Assembly (NCBI RefSeq): GCF_030272615.1
Contig: NC_081406.1
Coordinates: 235,829,922 to 235,893,921 of the forward strand
Reading direction: 5' to 3'
From: Cryptomeria japonica
Lineage: Eukaryota > Streptophyta > Pinopsida > Cupressales > Cupressaceae
Length of the DNA stretch: 64,000 nt
Position 1 is the stretch's first letter, and each line of letters opens with the position of its first letter. The translations under genes were made by a program, and so were the position numbers. Below, piece after piece: positions 21,159 to 32,907 of this stretch. Under the pieces are notes generated by a model. The model ran no database searches. It was given only the letters and a program-made list of their open reading frames with translations, and was not told the origin of the DNA.

Positions 21159-22160
21159 ATGAATGAAAATATCTATCATGTGCCTATGTTTCCTTATGAA
21201 ATGACAAAACCAAATGTGCAATCTAAGCCAAATCATCATAGAGATTTATTTAGGGAGAGATATAAACCATTGAATTTTTATGGTATCCAAGGTTTCCCAA
21301 ACCCTTTTCCTATAGGGGTTAGGGAACAATTACCAGGATTTAATGGGAAGAAGTCAGAATCAACATGACAACATTTGTGGGAGTTTTTTGAATTAATGGA
21401 AGATTTTGAAATAAATCAGGAAGATGTTTTCATGAAGTTATTTGTTCAGTGTTTGAGGGAAAATGCCAGAGAATGGTTCTCTTACATGCCATTATGCTCT
21501 ATCTCATCATGGGATGAGTTGAAGGTAGCATTCATGGAACAATTTGGTGAAAGATGTGATCTAAGCTCAGTTATGAAAACATTCATGGACATTCAGAAAG
21601 AAGAAGATGAGTTAGTACTTTCTTTTAATCTTAGGTTTTCTAGGGCATTGGATGGCATTCCTAGCAGTTATAAACCAAATGATGCAGTATGCCTAGTTGT
21701 TTATTTGGCTGCATTTGAAGAAGAAGAGAATTATTTGCTAAGAGATAAAGATCCTAAAACCTTACATTAGGCTTACAGGATAGCAATGGAGATTGAAAAC
21801 AATTTGAAATATGGAATCCATAGGGGTTATCTATCTACAAGGGTATATTATCCTAAGATGATAGGGTTTGAAGCAAATCATGAATCTGAAACTAAAGGAC
21901 CATGTCAAGACTTCTATATTCCTACTGATTACATTAGTGTTGTTATTGATTATGATATAAACAAAAATTTGAGTGAAGAGAACTTGTCCCAGACAATGGT
22001 TATTCCTCATATTGATGAAGAAGAGGCTAACGAGAGAGTTTCTGACATATTAGATGAAGAGACTAATATGATGTCAATCACTTTATTGAAGGACAACAAT
22101 AGTGATTTCTTCAGAGAGAATACCTCACAGGGAATTGTCACATCTATTGTGGATGGTTCT
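21159..22160 (+). pseudogene. T2 gag (Tat-like)
   Basis: Starts MNENIYHVPMFPYEM at 21159; a TGA at 21366 separates the first 69 codons from the gag domain (21375-21770), and a TAG sits at 21768. The gag domain is clear: LRENAREWFSYMP, WDELKVAFMEQF, FNLRFSRALDGIP. It continues in the same frame to about 22160 as an acidic region (HIDEEEANERVSDILDEET) before C1 interrupts it. Only two stops break about 330 codons, so T2 is better preserved than T1. Confidence 0.8.
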
Positions 22161-22691
22161 TGTTGAACACAGAGTACCACTAAAAGGGGGTGAATCAGTG
22201 GTTGTTAAACTTTTTGACCTTTCAAAGAAACTTCATAATATCAGTTATTAACTTAAGCACTAAAAAATCAAGTCGGTCAAGAAGAAAGGAAAAACAAAGA
22301 GATCAATCACACAAATGCAACTCACAACACCAGATGTACGAAGAAAACCCAATATGGGAAAAACCTCATTGAGAAAAGTTGTTGAAGACTACTGCTCCAA
22401 TCCATCCTTACAAGTAAAACACTGATCTACAAATATTTAGGGCACCAACCCAAGGAGCACCAACCCCTTCTATTTTAGGGCACCAACCCAAGGAGAACCA
22501 ACCCCTGCACCAAGCTCCAACTTGGCAATGTGTATTGAAATACAATTTAGTTACAATTAAGGCTTCTTGTTGCAAATGAATTCTACAACTCTTGATCAAA
22601 TATCTTACTACTGGTTGACTGTCTTTTCTCCTCCACTAAATCTCACACTACCGGTTGTGAGATTTCTCTATCTGATTCTTGGCCTGTATTA

Positions 22692-22738
<47 letters not shown>

Positions 22739-23859
22739 ATCTCACCACACGCGTGTCACACTTGGATGTTTCTTTTCTCTACCAAACCTCACCAGTTTGC
22801 TTAATTGTTGAACTACAGTTATACCATTACCCAATCACTGGTGGTTAAACCCTTTCACCAATTTTATTGCTCACATACTATGAAACTTTCTTAGAATAAA
22901 TTCTAAGGCCAAAATTCTTCTTTTCACTTAATCTCTCTTCTCTTTTTTTCTTCTTTGTAGCATCAACTTGCTATGTCTTGAGCTCATATATTTATCACCA
23001 TGGTTTCCTGTCAAGAAGCAATTCAAATTTGGAGTGGTTAGGGTTTCCTTTTCCTGACACAATCTGCATGAGATCCAATCGAGTCTATCTTGGGTTGATC
23101 ACCTGTACTCTGGGGATGCATCTGTACATGTTTTCCATTACCCAATGCATAGTTGCTAAAGATAGCAATCATGTACAAGATTTCCTACCTTGAAATTTGT
23201 AGACTCATAAAACATATAGTTGTTTCATTTTTGAGGTCTTCTTGTAATTGGATTTCCTTTGCATTCATCTAGGCACCAACTATTCCCTGATATTCCTCTA
23301 TCATTCTTTCTTCCTCGAGCCGTGTCAGCCAGTTTTAATCTCGTGATTTGTGGTTGTTTCATTAATGTCGACTAGCTATTTCAACAACCATGTCTTGAGG
23401 CTTCACTGACATCTACATGTTTACCACCACAGCTCCACATGGCATCAAAATGGTCAATCACTTATCTCATCGACACACAATCGATTCATACTTGATCATT
23501 CAACAAACGCATACTGGTACATCCCTTTACTGGTGAGACCTTTTTCTTCTGGTAACTGGTAGTGCACACTACACCAATAACACATCTTCACCTTTGGTGG
23601 TTTGTGATAACTTTAACATTCTGCATCTTCATAAAAAACAAGTAGCCAACCTCCAGACCAGTTTATTGCTCTATCGGTTGTTACTCAACATGTTGATATG
23701 CACACAGTCTTCATCTCGGTTTATGCCTTACCGGTAAGCCTTCATTCTGTCTGCTCACTCTCACGTGAATTTCCATCATACCAGTAACTCCTTCTTTCTT
23801 ACCAATGACCTTTCCAAACTAGTTGACATCAATGATAACTTAATGCCAAAATGCCAACA
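22161..23859 (-). repeat. C1 3' LTR (antisense)
   Basis: On the plus strand this runs from TGTTGAACACAGAG to ATGCCAACA, and is paired with 44509-46117. It is about 90 bp longer than its partner, partly through growth of a (CT)n(CA)n microsatellite. The window-wide copia LTR motif is at about 22325-22350. Confidence 0.9.
22692..22738. repeat. (CT)n(CA)n compound microsatellite
   Basis: About 12 CT units are followed by about 12 CA units inside the C1 3' LTR. The partner LTR (about 44994-45010) has only a short CT run and no CA run, so the array expanded after insertion. Confidence 0.95.
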
Positions 23860-24024
23860 ATCTCCCCCTTTGGTATTGATGTCAACTTATCGCAAGACAC
23901 TTCATATCGATATATTTCTCCCCCTTTGACACAATGACAAAGGGTATTGTACACTCCCCCTTTGATCCATACCGAGCTCCCCCTTTGACCACTATCAACT
24001 CCCCCTGAGCCACATAAATCCTTT
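23860..24024 (-). other. C1 polypurine tract cluster
   Basis: Between RNase H and the LTR the plus strand carries CTCCCCCTTTG-type motifs at about 23863, 23922, 23955, 23979 and (partial) 24000; in sense orientation these are CAAAGGGGGAG tracts. The one adjoining the LTR is the regular plus-strand primer; the others are extra copies. Confidence 0.8.
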
Positions 24025-25560
24025 CTAGGTAGATGACACAACTCCCAACTTGTGTCGGAGGTACTCAAAAGTTCTTACCGGTAATGGTTTGGTGAAGATA
24101 TCTCTTACTTGTTCTCCGGTAGGGACATAATTCATCCTCACCTCCTATCCTTCAACCTTCTCTCTAAGAAAATTATACTTGATAGCAATGCGCTTTGTTC
24201 TGGAATGCATCACCAGATTCTTTACTATACTGATTGCACTCGAATTTTCACACTGAATAAGGATAGGATCAGTGATGTTCACTTGTATGTCCTTGAGGGT
24301 CTGATTCATCCAAAGCACTTGAGAGAAACATGTAGCAACATGAATGTATTCAGCTTTATCATTAGATAGAGAGATCGAGTCTTGCTTCTTGCTATGCCAC
24401 AAGACCAACCAATCACCTAGAAAGAATGCACCACCACCTATGCTCTTTCAATCATCAATGCAACCTACCCAATCAGCATCAGTGTATGCTTCCAAGATAA
24501 ATTCTCCTTGTTTAGGATACCATAATCCATAAGTAGGTGTCCCTTGTAGGTACTTAAAAATTTTGCTTCCAACACTCATATGTGACTACTTAGGTGCAAC
24601 GTGGAATTTGGCCACCATGCATACTTCCTGCACTATATCCGATCTAGAAGTAGTTAGATACAATAGACTACCTATCATGTATCTATATAGAGTTTGATCC
24701 ACCACTAGTGATTCACCATCCTTTCTTAATTTACTGTCGGTCACCATGGGGGTACTTACCGGTTTATAGTCTTCCAGTTGGAATTTCTTCAACATCTTCT
24801 TTGCATACTTGATTTGTGAAATAAATATTCCCTTATCTTTCTGTAATATCTACGAACCAAGTAAGTATGTCAATTAACCATGCATTGACATCTCAAATTC
24901 TTACTAAATCTAATCAGCAAATTTTTGCAGAGGGTATCCTTGTTGCCTCCGAAGATAATGTCATCTGCATACACAACCACAATGATCATGTGGTTCTCAT
25001 CTTTCTTTATGTATAGATTGTTGTCATCACTCCCCTTTTTGAATCCCTTCTCCTTTAGGTACTAATCTAATCTTGAATACCATGCTCTAGGGGCTTTCTT
25101 AAGGCCATAGAAGGCCTTCTTCAACCAACACATAAATGTTTTATCATCATGCAACAAAAACCCTTCTGGTTGCTCCATTTATACTTCTTCTTCCAAATTT
25201 CCATATAAGAAGGTAAATTTTACACCCATTTGATATACTTTATAGCCCTTTTAGGCAGAGAAGTCCAGAAATATTCTAATTGCTTCTAATCTAGCTACCG
25301 GTGTAAATGTTTCTTCAAAGTCAATCCCTTCTACTTGAGAGTATCCTTTGCACACTAGTCTAGCTTTGTGCCTAACAATCTTACCTTCTTCATTCATCTT
25401 ATTCTGGTAGACCCATTTCATACCAATGATGTTCTTGTCTTCCGGTCTAGGGACTAATTCCCAAGTCTTGTTCTTCTTAATCTATTGCAGTTCTTCTTCC
25501 ATGGCATCCATCCATTCTTGTCTTTTGTTGGCCTCATTGAATGTATTGGGTTCAACTTCA
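24025..25560 (-). pseudogene. pol: C1 reverse transcriptase and RNase H (degenerate)
   Basis: Read right to left. Around 25080-25450 the reverse transcriptase start is recognisable (VARLEAIR-type, FLNG region shifted). The catalytic YADD lies at 24960-24971. The end of the domain (YRYMIGSLLYL) is at 24586-24795. RNase H follows, with W-x-SKKQ-S-I-S-L-S near 24380 and DIFTKPLP near 24080-24095, ending at a TAG at 24025-24027. Stops and frameshifts separate the pieces. The enzymes would copy element RNA into DNA. Confidence 0.85.
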
Positions 25561-25669
25561 TTCATGAGGCAGAGGTTGACTTGTTCATCATTTCGGGCAA
25601 GTCTTCTTCTAGTCTACACACCATCACTCTTATTTCCCAGAATTTGCTCTTCTAGGTGATTCGGCTGTA

Positions 25670-26750
25670 CATACTAGTTGGGAGCCTTCTTGGATGCTTC
25701 TTCTAGTTCAATGCCTGACTGAGCTTCATCATCTTCATCATCAAAATTATCATACCAGTTAGCCCGTGGTTGACATCCTTTGTGCATATCCTCATCAACT
25801 TTTACATGCACACTCTCAATGACTCTTCTTAGCCTTTTGTGGTAGCATTTGTAGGCCTTCCTTTTATATGAGTAACCAAGGAAGATTCCTTCATCACCCT
25901 TGGAGTCAAAGCTTCCTAGACCATCCATATATTTCTTAATAAAGAACTTGCTTCCAAATACTTTGAATTATTTTACTAATGGCTTCCGGCCATACCACAA
26001 CTCATAAGGTGTCATTTTATTGTTTGTTCTTAATTGAACTCAGTTCAAAGTATATGCAGTAGTATGAACAACTTCCTTCCAATATGTGTTTGGTAGAATG
26101 GCCTCATTTAACATGGTTCTAGCCATGTCCTTGACTGTCCCGTTCTTCCTTTCTATCACACCATTTTGTTGTGGTGTCCTGGGAGTTGATTATTGCCTTC
26201 TAATTCCATGTTTTTCACAATAATCTTCAAATTCATTTGATGTAAACTCTCCACCCTGGTCTGATCTTAGGAATTTTAACCTACACCCACTTTCTTTCTC
26301 TACCATCTTCCTAAAGATCTTTAATCTTTCAAATGCTTGTGACTTATCTTGTAGGAAGGTGACCCATATCATTCTTAAGTAGTCATCAATAAAGATCATA
26401 AAGTATCTTTCACCTGCAAGTCCTCTCATCCTAGTTGGACCACACAGATCTCTATGCACAATTTCAAGTGGTCTTGAGGTGTTGTGCTCTTTTGTCCTAA
26501 AGCTCACCTCATTTTTCTTACCTTTCACACATTTATCATAAAATGTGCTTACCAGTTTGATGATGGGTGGAATATTCCTCACACAGCCCTTTCTGCTTAC
26601 TGTAACTAGGTTATCAAAGTTTATGTGGCCTAATCTTTGGTGCCACAACCAACTTTCATAAACCTGTCCTAACATGCATTGGGACTCATAGCATTCCTTT
26701 AGATTATAAACATTGCCATCCATTCTCTTTCCTTCTACCACAACTTGACT
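25670..26750 (-). pseudogene. pol: C1 integrase (degenerate)
   Basis: The 184-codon open part (26190-26741) starts with the pre-integrase zinc-binding region WLWHQRLGHINFDNL, with one Cys of the CxxC pair changed (FYDKC). It then has the core: HRDLCGP, MIFIDDYLRM (first Asp region) and LRSDQGGEFTS (second Asp). The Glu part and C-terminal GIFLGYSYKRKAYKCYHKRL lie at 25674-25928 after frame breaks. Confidence 0.87.
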
Positions 26751-26789
26751 GGTACTATCTTTGTTTATCTGGCAACCAGTTGAGTCAAA

Positions 26790-27070
26790 GGTGAATTTTT
26801 AACCTTTTTCACACATCTGACTCACACTCAGTAGATTATTCTTTAGGCCTTCCACATAATATACATCATGTGCCTTCAATTTTCCATAAATACTTAGAGT
26901 GCCTTTTCCCTTTATTTTGATTGATGAATTGTCTCCAAATCTTACTGAACCACCATTCCCATCTTCAAGTTTGATTAATTTCTTTTTGTCGCCAGTCATG
27001 TGTTTGGAGAAACCACTATCTATGACCCATAGATTTTTCCTTTCGGCATGTAAGGCAGTCTATACTATGA
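26790..27070 (-). pseudogene. pol: C1 aspartic protease
   Basis: The catalytic triplet Asp-Ser-Gly is intact in the sequence WVIDSGFSKHMTGD just upstream of 26999. It is followed by VRFGDNSSIKIKGKGTL and the YYVEGLKNNLLSVSQ ending typical of copia proteases. This enzyme would process the Gag-Pol precursor. A stop at about 26800 breaks the link to integrase. Confidence 0.85.
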
Positions 27071-27179
27071 GACTTGATTCTATCTTTTTTTTTTCTTTCT
27101 CAATTGATAACAGTTTCGTTTCCTTCTTGTCAGCTCCTATATTGTGCTCAAGTTCTGTTACTGGCTCTTGATCAGGATT

Positions 27180-27746
27180 TGTCTTCTTCTACTTGATCTT
27201 CCTATTTTTACACAACCTTGCTATGTGTCCAAACTCTTGATAGTTATAACATTTCACATTTTCATTAGAGGGTAAATCCTTAAAATTATTGTAGGGTACT
27301 GGTTTATTCTTCCTACATTCAAAAATATTATGACCATATCCATTGCACTCATAGAAGACAACATTCATATCCCGAAGTGCATTAAATGGATTTTTATTTT
27401 CATAACTCATAGAGGAATTATTGAGCAATCTATAGTCAACTATTCTATGCCCAAATTTGTTACACCGGTAACAGTAATCATAAAAGTTTGAAACATACCA
27501 GCTAGGTTGCCTTGGTTCTGAATGGGACTGCCTCATCAGGGCCTTCCCTTCATGTAGTTGAATCTAGTGAATCCTTCACGGTCAACTCATGCATTTCTCC
27601 TTGGATCTGTATGTTTCTACAAAGAGTGTGGCTTCTGGTTCATTGTTGTATACCAGTTTGAGTGGTGATTTCCAATAGCATCTGCATATGTCTTTTTACT
27701 AGTATCCTTGCCTACAGTGAATGTCTTCTTTTCTTCTTCTTCAATT
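27180..27746 (-). pseudogene. gag: C1 gag, distal part with three knuckle-like motifs
   Basis: In sense order this begins at the L1 insertion point and runs toward protease. Three degenerate zinc-knuckle-like motifs follow one another: CYRCNKFGHRIVDYR, YECNGYGHNIFECR and CYNYQEFGHIARLC. Only the second retains a C-x2-C-like pair with His and Cys in approximately standard spacing; the others have lost one Cys. Distal knuckles of this sort are a feature of SIRE-type copia Gags. When L1 and one target duplication are ignored, the frame runs on from 42938. Confidence 0.75.
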
Positions 27747-29950
27747 TGTTGGGACCTATAAATATTTTGAGATTTTGAATGAACCATTTTAAAATTCTGC
27801 TCTGCACTTTCTAATGGCACTTGATGAAATTGTTATCATTGTTTCAAATATGTTGAAAATATTGCCTTTTAGCTGTTGGAGTTTGTCAAAATTCAGAATT
27901 TGACCTTTGCCTACGAATTTGTGGTTCTGAGGGTTTAGGGTTTTTGCTTTTCATGAAAAAATTTAGAAAAAATTAAGCCTTTGTAGAGCATTGTTGTAAT
28001 TCATATTGAACTTGAACCCTTGAACCTTTTTGGTTCAAGGTTCAATCGTTTCTCTTGCTTGTGTCATGGCTTTGTAATGTTCTTTAAATAAGCAAGTGTG
28101 AATATGTTAAGTCAGTTTTGAACCATCTGCAATCGGTTCAAGGTTCAAGGTTCAAAATGTCCCTTTCTTTCACTTAAGTGGAAGGGTCTGTGCGTCGTCA
28201 AGAGGGGCCCCTTTTAAGTTTAGGCCTGGACGGGTTTTGATAAATTTTAATTTTGCCTAAGTATTATGTCTCTTCATATGTATCTATCGGGTTTCCTAAA
28301 GGTCGAGAAGGTTCCTATTGATCTTGGGGCTGTCATTATACGACAACCCAAAAGTGTTCGATAGTTATTTGCCACAACATGGTGACAAACCACCAGTGGC
28401 GAACCACGGTCGATAGTTAATGCAAGCAGCTCAGGTGAAGTAAAGGTCAGGTAAGTCATGGTAGATAAAAAATGATCCAAGGGAGATCAATGGCTATCGC
28501 CAAGTCACAACATGGAGTTTCTTGATGGCTAATAGCCGCGACCTAGTGACTAAGTGGTGGGGCCCGATAAAGAAGGAGAGCAGTCCGGAGGAAATAGAGA
28601 AGAAGCAAGTCGAGGAAGAAGCAAAGAGTTTCATTCCGACAGTGAACTCAGGTGGTGTTGAGGTGGCAGGATATAGGCCACAAAATTAACTAGATGGTGC
28701 CATGTGGGGGAGATACATGACAGAGATCTGTGTGGCAATATTCAAAGATTTAAAATATAATTTCTGACTCTGGTGAACAGGCAGAAAAATAAACGATCGA
28801 CCTACAGAAAGATTGGTGGCTGAGGGATTTTATTTTTTCCCTATATAAGTGTTATATATCATTGGAAAGCTCTTGATCTGAGGAATCTAATTTTTTAGTA
28901 ATGTGTAACCCACGGCAAGTATTTATGGGTTATTTTCCTTAGGATCTCAGATTGGATATTTTAGTCAGAGAGATTGGATGTTCTACAGGCCAAGTTGTGT
29001 GAAACAGTTATCACTGAAGGATAGGGTAGTTACTATTGTCAGAGAATGAAATTTGATTTTGTCTTCACTTTCCTTCTTATTTAGGGGTCTTCTCATTTTG
29101 TAAAGGTTCTATATTTTTTGTGAGCAAGGCTCTGAATCTTGGTTTCCATTTTTCTGAGTTTTTTCCAAAATTTGTATAGTGAATGTTCCTTTTCAAGCAA
29201 TAGAATATCTTGTTGTTGTAGATATTTTCTGTTGCAGATCACATATATGTAAGGCATATATACAATTTATTGGATTGTCTCTAGGCCTTATCTTATTTTC
29301 AATGAATCCATTCTTCAAGGGAGTTTGGGTTTGTCCTCTCAAAGTGGGAGTGTATTGGGTGTTCTTAGGTACTCTTCAAGGAAGGGTTTAAATTCAATGA
29401 GCAATCATTTTGAATTTTGGATAATGTCTAGATATGTATGATCCTCTATTTGAGTTTAGAATGTATTAATGTTAGACATTAATACAGGGATATCTTTTTC
29501 AATAAATTGGATTTGTAATAGAGGTTTTCATTTTCAGTTTGATGTATGACTCCATGCCCTTGGATAAGGCACTGGTCTTGCAGATTCTAGGGATTCTCAG
29601 AGATTTTAAAATATCAAGTATCCATTTGCTTTCATGTTTGTAGTTTTATATGTTCCATCTATCTCATGCTCCAATCTTGTTGAGATATCAATGTAGATCT
29701 AGCCCATCTGCAGTAACCTCTTATTGTTGAGCCTTGTGAGATTTATTTGCTTTTGTTGATGCCATATATTGGTTGTATTTTATGCATCAAAGGGTGTCCT
29801 CCCCTAGGTCTTGTAGAACTTGAAGTGTAGGAGGATCATTAGGATCCTATGTTAATGTTGTCCAAGCCCTGAAGATTTTTCATTGATTGAGATTGGCTTT
29901 CTCATAGATAGTTTGCAGGTGAACTTGGTTTGCTCATTTTGAAACCAAAA
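27747..29950 (+). repeat. L1 5' LTR
   Basis: Starts TGTTGGGACC and ends GAAACCAAAA (CCAACA in the 3' copy), 2204 bp. It includes repeated TTCAAGGTTCAA motifs (28018-28050, 28138-28160) and a TATA box at 28851. Open frames such as 29179-29391 show no family. Confidence 0.85.
28851..28860 (+). promoter_or_regulatory. L1 LTR TATA box
   Basis: CCCTATATAAGTG lies about 1.1 kb before the LTR end. In the 3' LTR the matching bases read CCGATATATG (about 41814), a weakened box. Confidence 0.55.
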
Positions 29951-30600
29951 AAATGGCGACTCTACTGGGGAGTGATCTAAAGATCTTTGTTTTAGACTGT
30001 TGAATTAGATTGAAAGTGAGTTGGCCCATCTGAGTCACCACAACAAAATAGCGACTCTGGTGGGGAGAAAATGAACTGTTGAAAGAGATGTAAAATTTTG
30101 TCAAGTCAAATCCATGAGTCTGGCCAAAGTCATTTGGGGAAGAGTCTTAGAAGTTTACAGGTCTAAAAGTTGTTTTCAGATTTGAAAGTATATATCCTGG
30201 AAGGTTTTGTTGCTGAGAAATTAAAAAAAAATATATTGTGACTCTGCTATGTGAGACTCAGAAATCTAAAATCTTTTTTAGAGTGAAGATCAGTGGTGAA
30301 ATTTTTATTCCTCTTCAGGGAGGTGGCGACTCTGTAAGAATGAACCTGAGATTTGGAGGAATTCTTCAAATTTTTGGTCAGAAGTAAAGTAAACAACAAC
30401 AGCAACTATACCCCGGTATTTCCCATTCATGAGATAACTTTTGTCCCTTATAAGGTGAAGCAAGTCACCAGGAAAAGGAGTATTGGTTCTAAGGTTACAT
30501 ACTTCTTGTTTTGAAAAGTTTTAGTCAGAAATATGGTGAGAAGTATGTCTAGTTATGAAGTTAATGACTGCATATGTTTTGAAAAGAGAGTAGAATAGTA
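29951..30600 (+). other. L1 primer-binding site and leader with repeated PBS-like motifs
   Basis: TGGCGACTCTACTGGGGA at 29954-29971 follows the LTR and is the best preserved primer-binding site of this type in the window. A second near-complete copy, TAGCGACTCTGGTGGGGA, is at 30049-30066. Shorter copies are at about 30236 and 30324. No coding region. Confidence 0.8.
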
Positions 30601-30602
30601 AG

Positions 30603-32196
30603 ATGCATTGTCATGGTAATGGTTCAATGGATGTTTCAAATTTTATGGATCTAGATGTGGTTCCTAGATATGAAACTTCTTGGTCAAATTTGAAGGACAT
30701 TGATAGGAAATTTGAGATATGCTTTCAAAAGATCCAAGATAAGTGCATCTTGTTTTTATGAAGGAAAGTAGGGAAGAGAAAGGTAGAATCATCATATGTT
30801 TTTTATGAAAGATTTATTGCTGCATTGAATGAGCTTCCAGTTGATGTTAGACCCCATGAGTCAGTTTGGATTGAATTATTTTTAGAGCTTGATGAGACTG
30901 ACTCAGTTAATTGGTCTACAACCTTGAGAGAAGAAAGTGTTGCATGTATTAAAGAATGGATTGATGAGATTGAAATGAATAAATCTGAAAAATACACAGT
31001 TTTGAGTATAGTGATGGAGATGAATCTGTGAGTGGATGTTCCTCCTATGATGTTGGAGGTGACTCTTATTCCCAGCATGACAATGTAGATGTGTATTTAG
31101 AGCAAGAAGAAAAATGTGAAAGTACACGTTATTGTTCAAATAATCTTTAGCTTGTTGAGGTTTAAGATTTGAATAATATAGATCACCTTGCTTACAATAT
31201 CAATCCACAAAGTGTTTGTAACCAAGGTTATGAAACCGTGTTGCAACATATAGCAACATTTTATGATCAGCCTGATAAAGGTCATGATGTAGATGCAAGT
31301 TATTATAATGACAAAATAAATGTGCACAAAGACATGAACATTGCAGATTTAATGCATGCATCAGATTGGCACAATGTTCATAGCACAGAAGATGAAGACA
31401 AGAAAAATGAAAATAAAGAGAAGGTTCACTAAGTAGTGAACAAATCTCAGAACTCTTAGTTTCTGATCTTTACGAGGTATACATCCAGAAATGTCCCCAA
31501 TCAGTATATGTTTCGATATTGATGATGTTCTTGGCAGTGTGAGGTATGATACATATGATATTTCTTTCCCTACATTTGATTTGAATAATGAACAAGATGA
31601 GAATGCATATAAGGTTGATAAATGTAATAATGTGGATTCATATGTTGATATGAAATCAGAATTTGATATGCATTGTGTGGATCTTGGTGTTAAAGCAAAA
31701 GGCAAATCTGAAGTGATTTTTCTAGATTTGCAATTGGTAAATGAACCATTGACATGTGATCATGCATTTTCATGTTTGCAAAAGGCTGATATAAGGTGTA
31801 ATCAGCATGCTAAGTTACAGTCATTTTATGAGGAAATGTTCCTCTCTAGTTTGCAAGCCTATATTATGGAAGAATGTTTTCTATCTATGCAAACTAACAA
31901 TCAACATGTGCTCGATGTTCTTAGTGATCAGATGGAGTAGGGTTACTTTTCTTTTCAATTCGGAAATAATTGTACACAATATGTAAGTTATGTGTCATTT
32001 GATGGTCAACATTTTGAAGTGGGGTCTATTTTTCAAAGATTGAATGATTACCAGCATGGTCATTATCTTTTATGGGATGAGTTGATGAGAAGTTGCAGAG
32101 TTTGTGATTTGGTAAATGTAAGTGAAACTTTCAACTTACCCTTGATTCATGGAAATGATAATCATGTGTTTGATAGGGGTAAGCATTAATTCCAAT
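30603..32196 (+). pseudogene. L1 internal coding remnants
   Basis: Several consecutive open stretches on the plus strand (30603-31030, 31169-31432, 31491-31940, 31992-32189) are Asp/Glu-rich and look like pieces of one frame broken by stops and shifts. I recognise no gag domain with certainty. Position after the leader, and the acidic composition shared with the T1/T2 3' coding region, suggest an eroded gag-type ORF. The rest to 32438 is non-coding. Confidence 0.45.
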
Positions 32197-32438
32197 TTTG
32201 ATGGCCTGGGGCCATATGTAAATAAGTTCTATTGTACAGTCGCTTTGCTTTCAGTTGAGTGGTTTTCAATAAGGAGCCCTGTTGTTTGGTGGAATAAGGA
32301 ACCCCTATTTTGGAGAATGAAGCTCATTGAAGATTCCACAAGAGGAAGAAGTGTCCTATTTTTTTAGGTGGTTTGCTCTACCAAATATTTTGAATTCTTG
32401 TGTTGATCTTCCAATCAACCATCCCCAGTCAGAGCCAC

Positions 32439-32907
32439 TATTGGGACCTGTTAAAATATTGAGATTTTGAATACCCATTTAAAAATTTTGCTATGCACTT
32501 TATAATGGCACTTGATGAATCTATTATCACTATTTCAAATATGTTGAAAATCTTTCCTTTTAGCTATTGGAGTCTATTGAAATTTAGAATTTGACCTTTG
32601 CCTACGAATTTTTGGTTCTGAGGGTTTAGGGTTTTTGCTTTTCATGAAAACATTTAGAAAAATTAAGCCTTTGTAGCACATTGTTGTAATTCATATTGAA
32701 CTTGAACCTTTTTGGTTCAAGGTTCAAGGTTCAATCATTTCTCTTGCTTGTGTCATGGATTTGTAATTTTCTATAAATAAGCAAGTGAGAATGCGTTAAG
32801 TCAATTTTGAACTATCTGCAATTGGTTCAAGGTTCAAGGTTCAAAATGTCCCTTTCTTTCGCTAAAAGTCTTTGCTTGTTATTTTTCCACTTAAGTGGAA
32901 GGGTCTG
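32439..32907 (+). repeat. L1 3' LTR, first part
   Basis: Matches 27747-28191 with scattered substitutions; its start reads TATTGGG instead of TGTTGGG. It is cut by C2; bases 32903-32907 (GTCTG) are the target duplication. Confidence 0.85.

Larger units (their letters stand above)
20360..22160 (+). mobile_element. T2: truncated second internal region of the T family
   Basis: This is leader plus gag nearly identical in layout to T1. It uses the 17163-20359 LTR as its 5' LTR and is cut at 22160 by C1; after C1 only 8 bases (46123-46130) precede the next insertion, so its 3' part is not in the window. LTR-internal-LTR-internal order suggests unequal recombination between two tandem or overlapping copies. 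Confidence 0.7.

Noticed and set aside
22692-22738. Possible CRISPR-like or satellite array
   Set aside because: It is a simple CT/CA microsatellite with no spacers.
28020-28160. TTCAAGGTTCAA repeats as tRNA T-loop or B-box remnants
   Set aside because: GGTTCAA resembles a tRNA B box, but no A box, cloverleaf or SINE-like tail is present. The repeats are inside the L1 LTR and recur in its partner.
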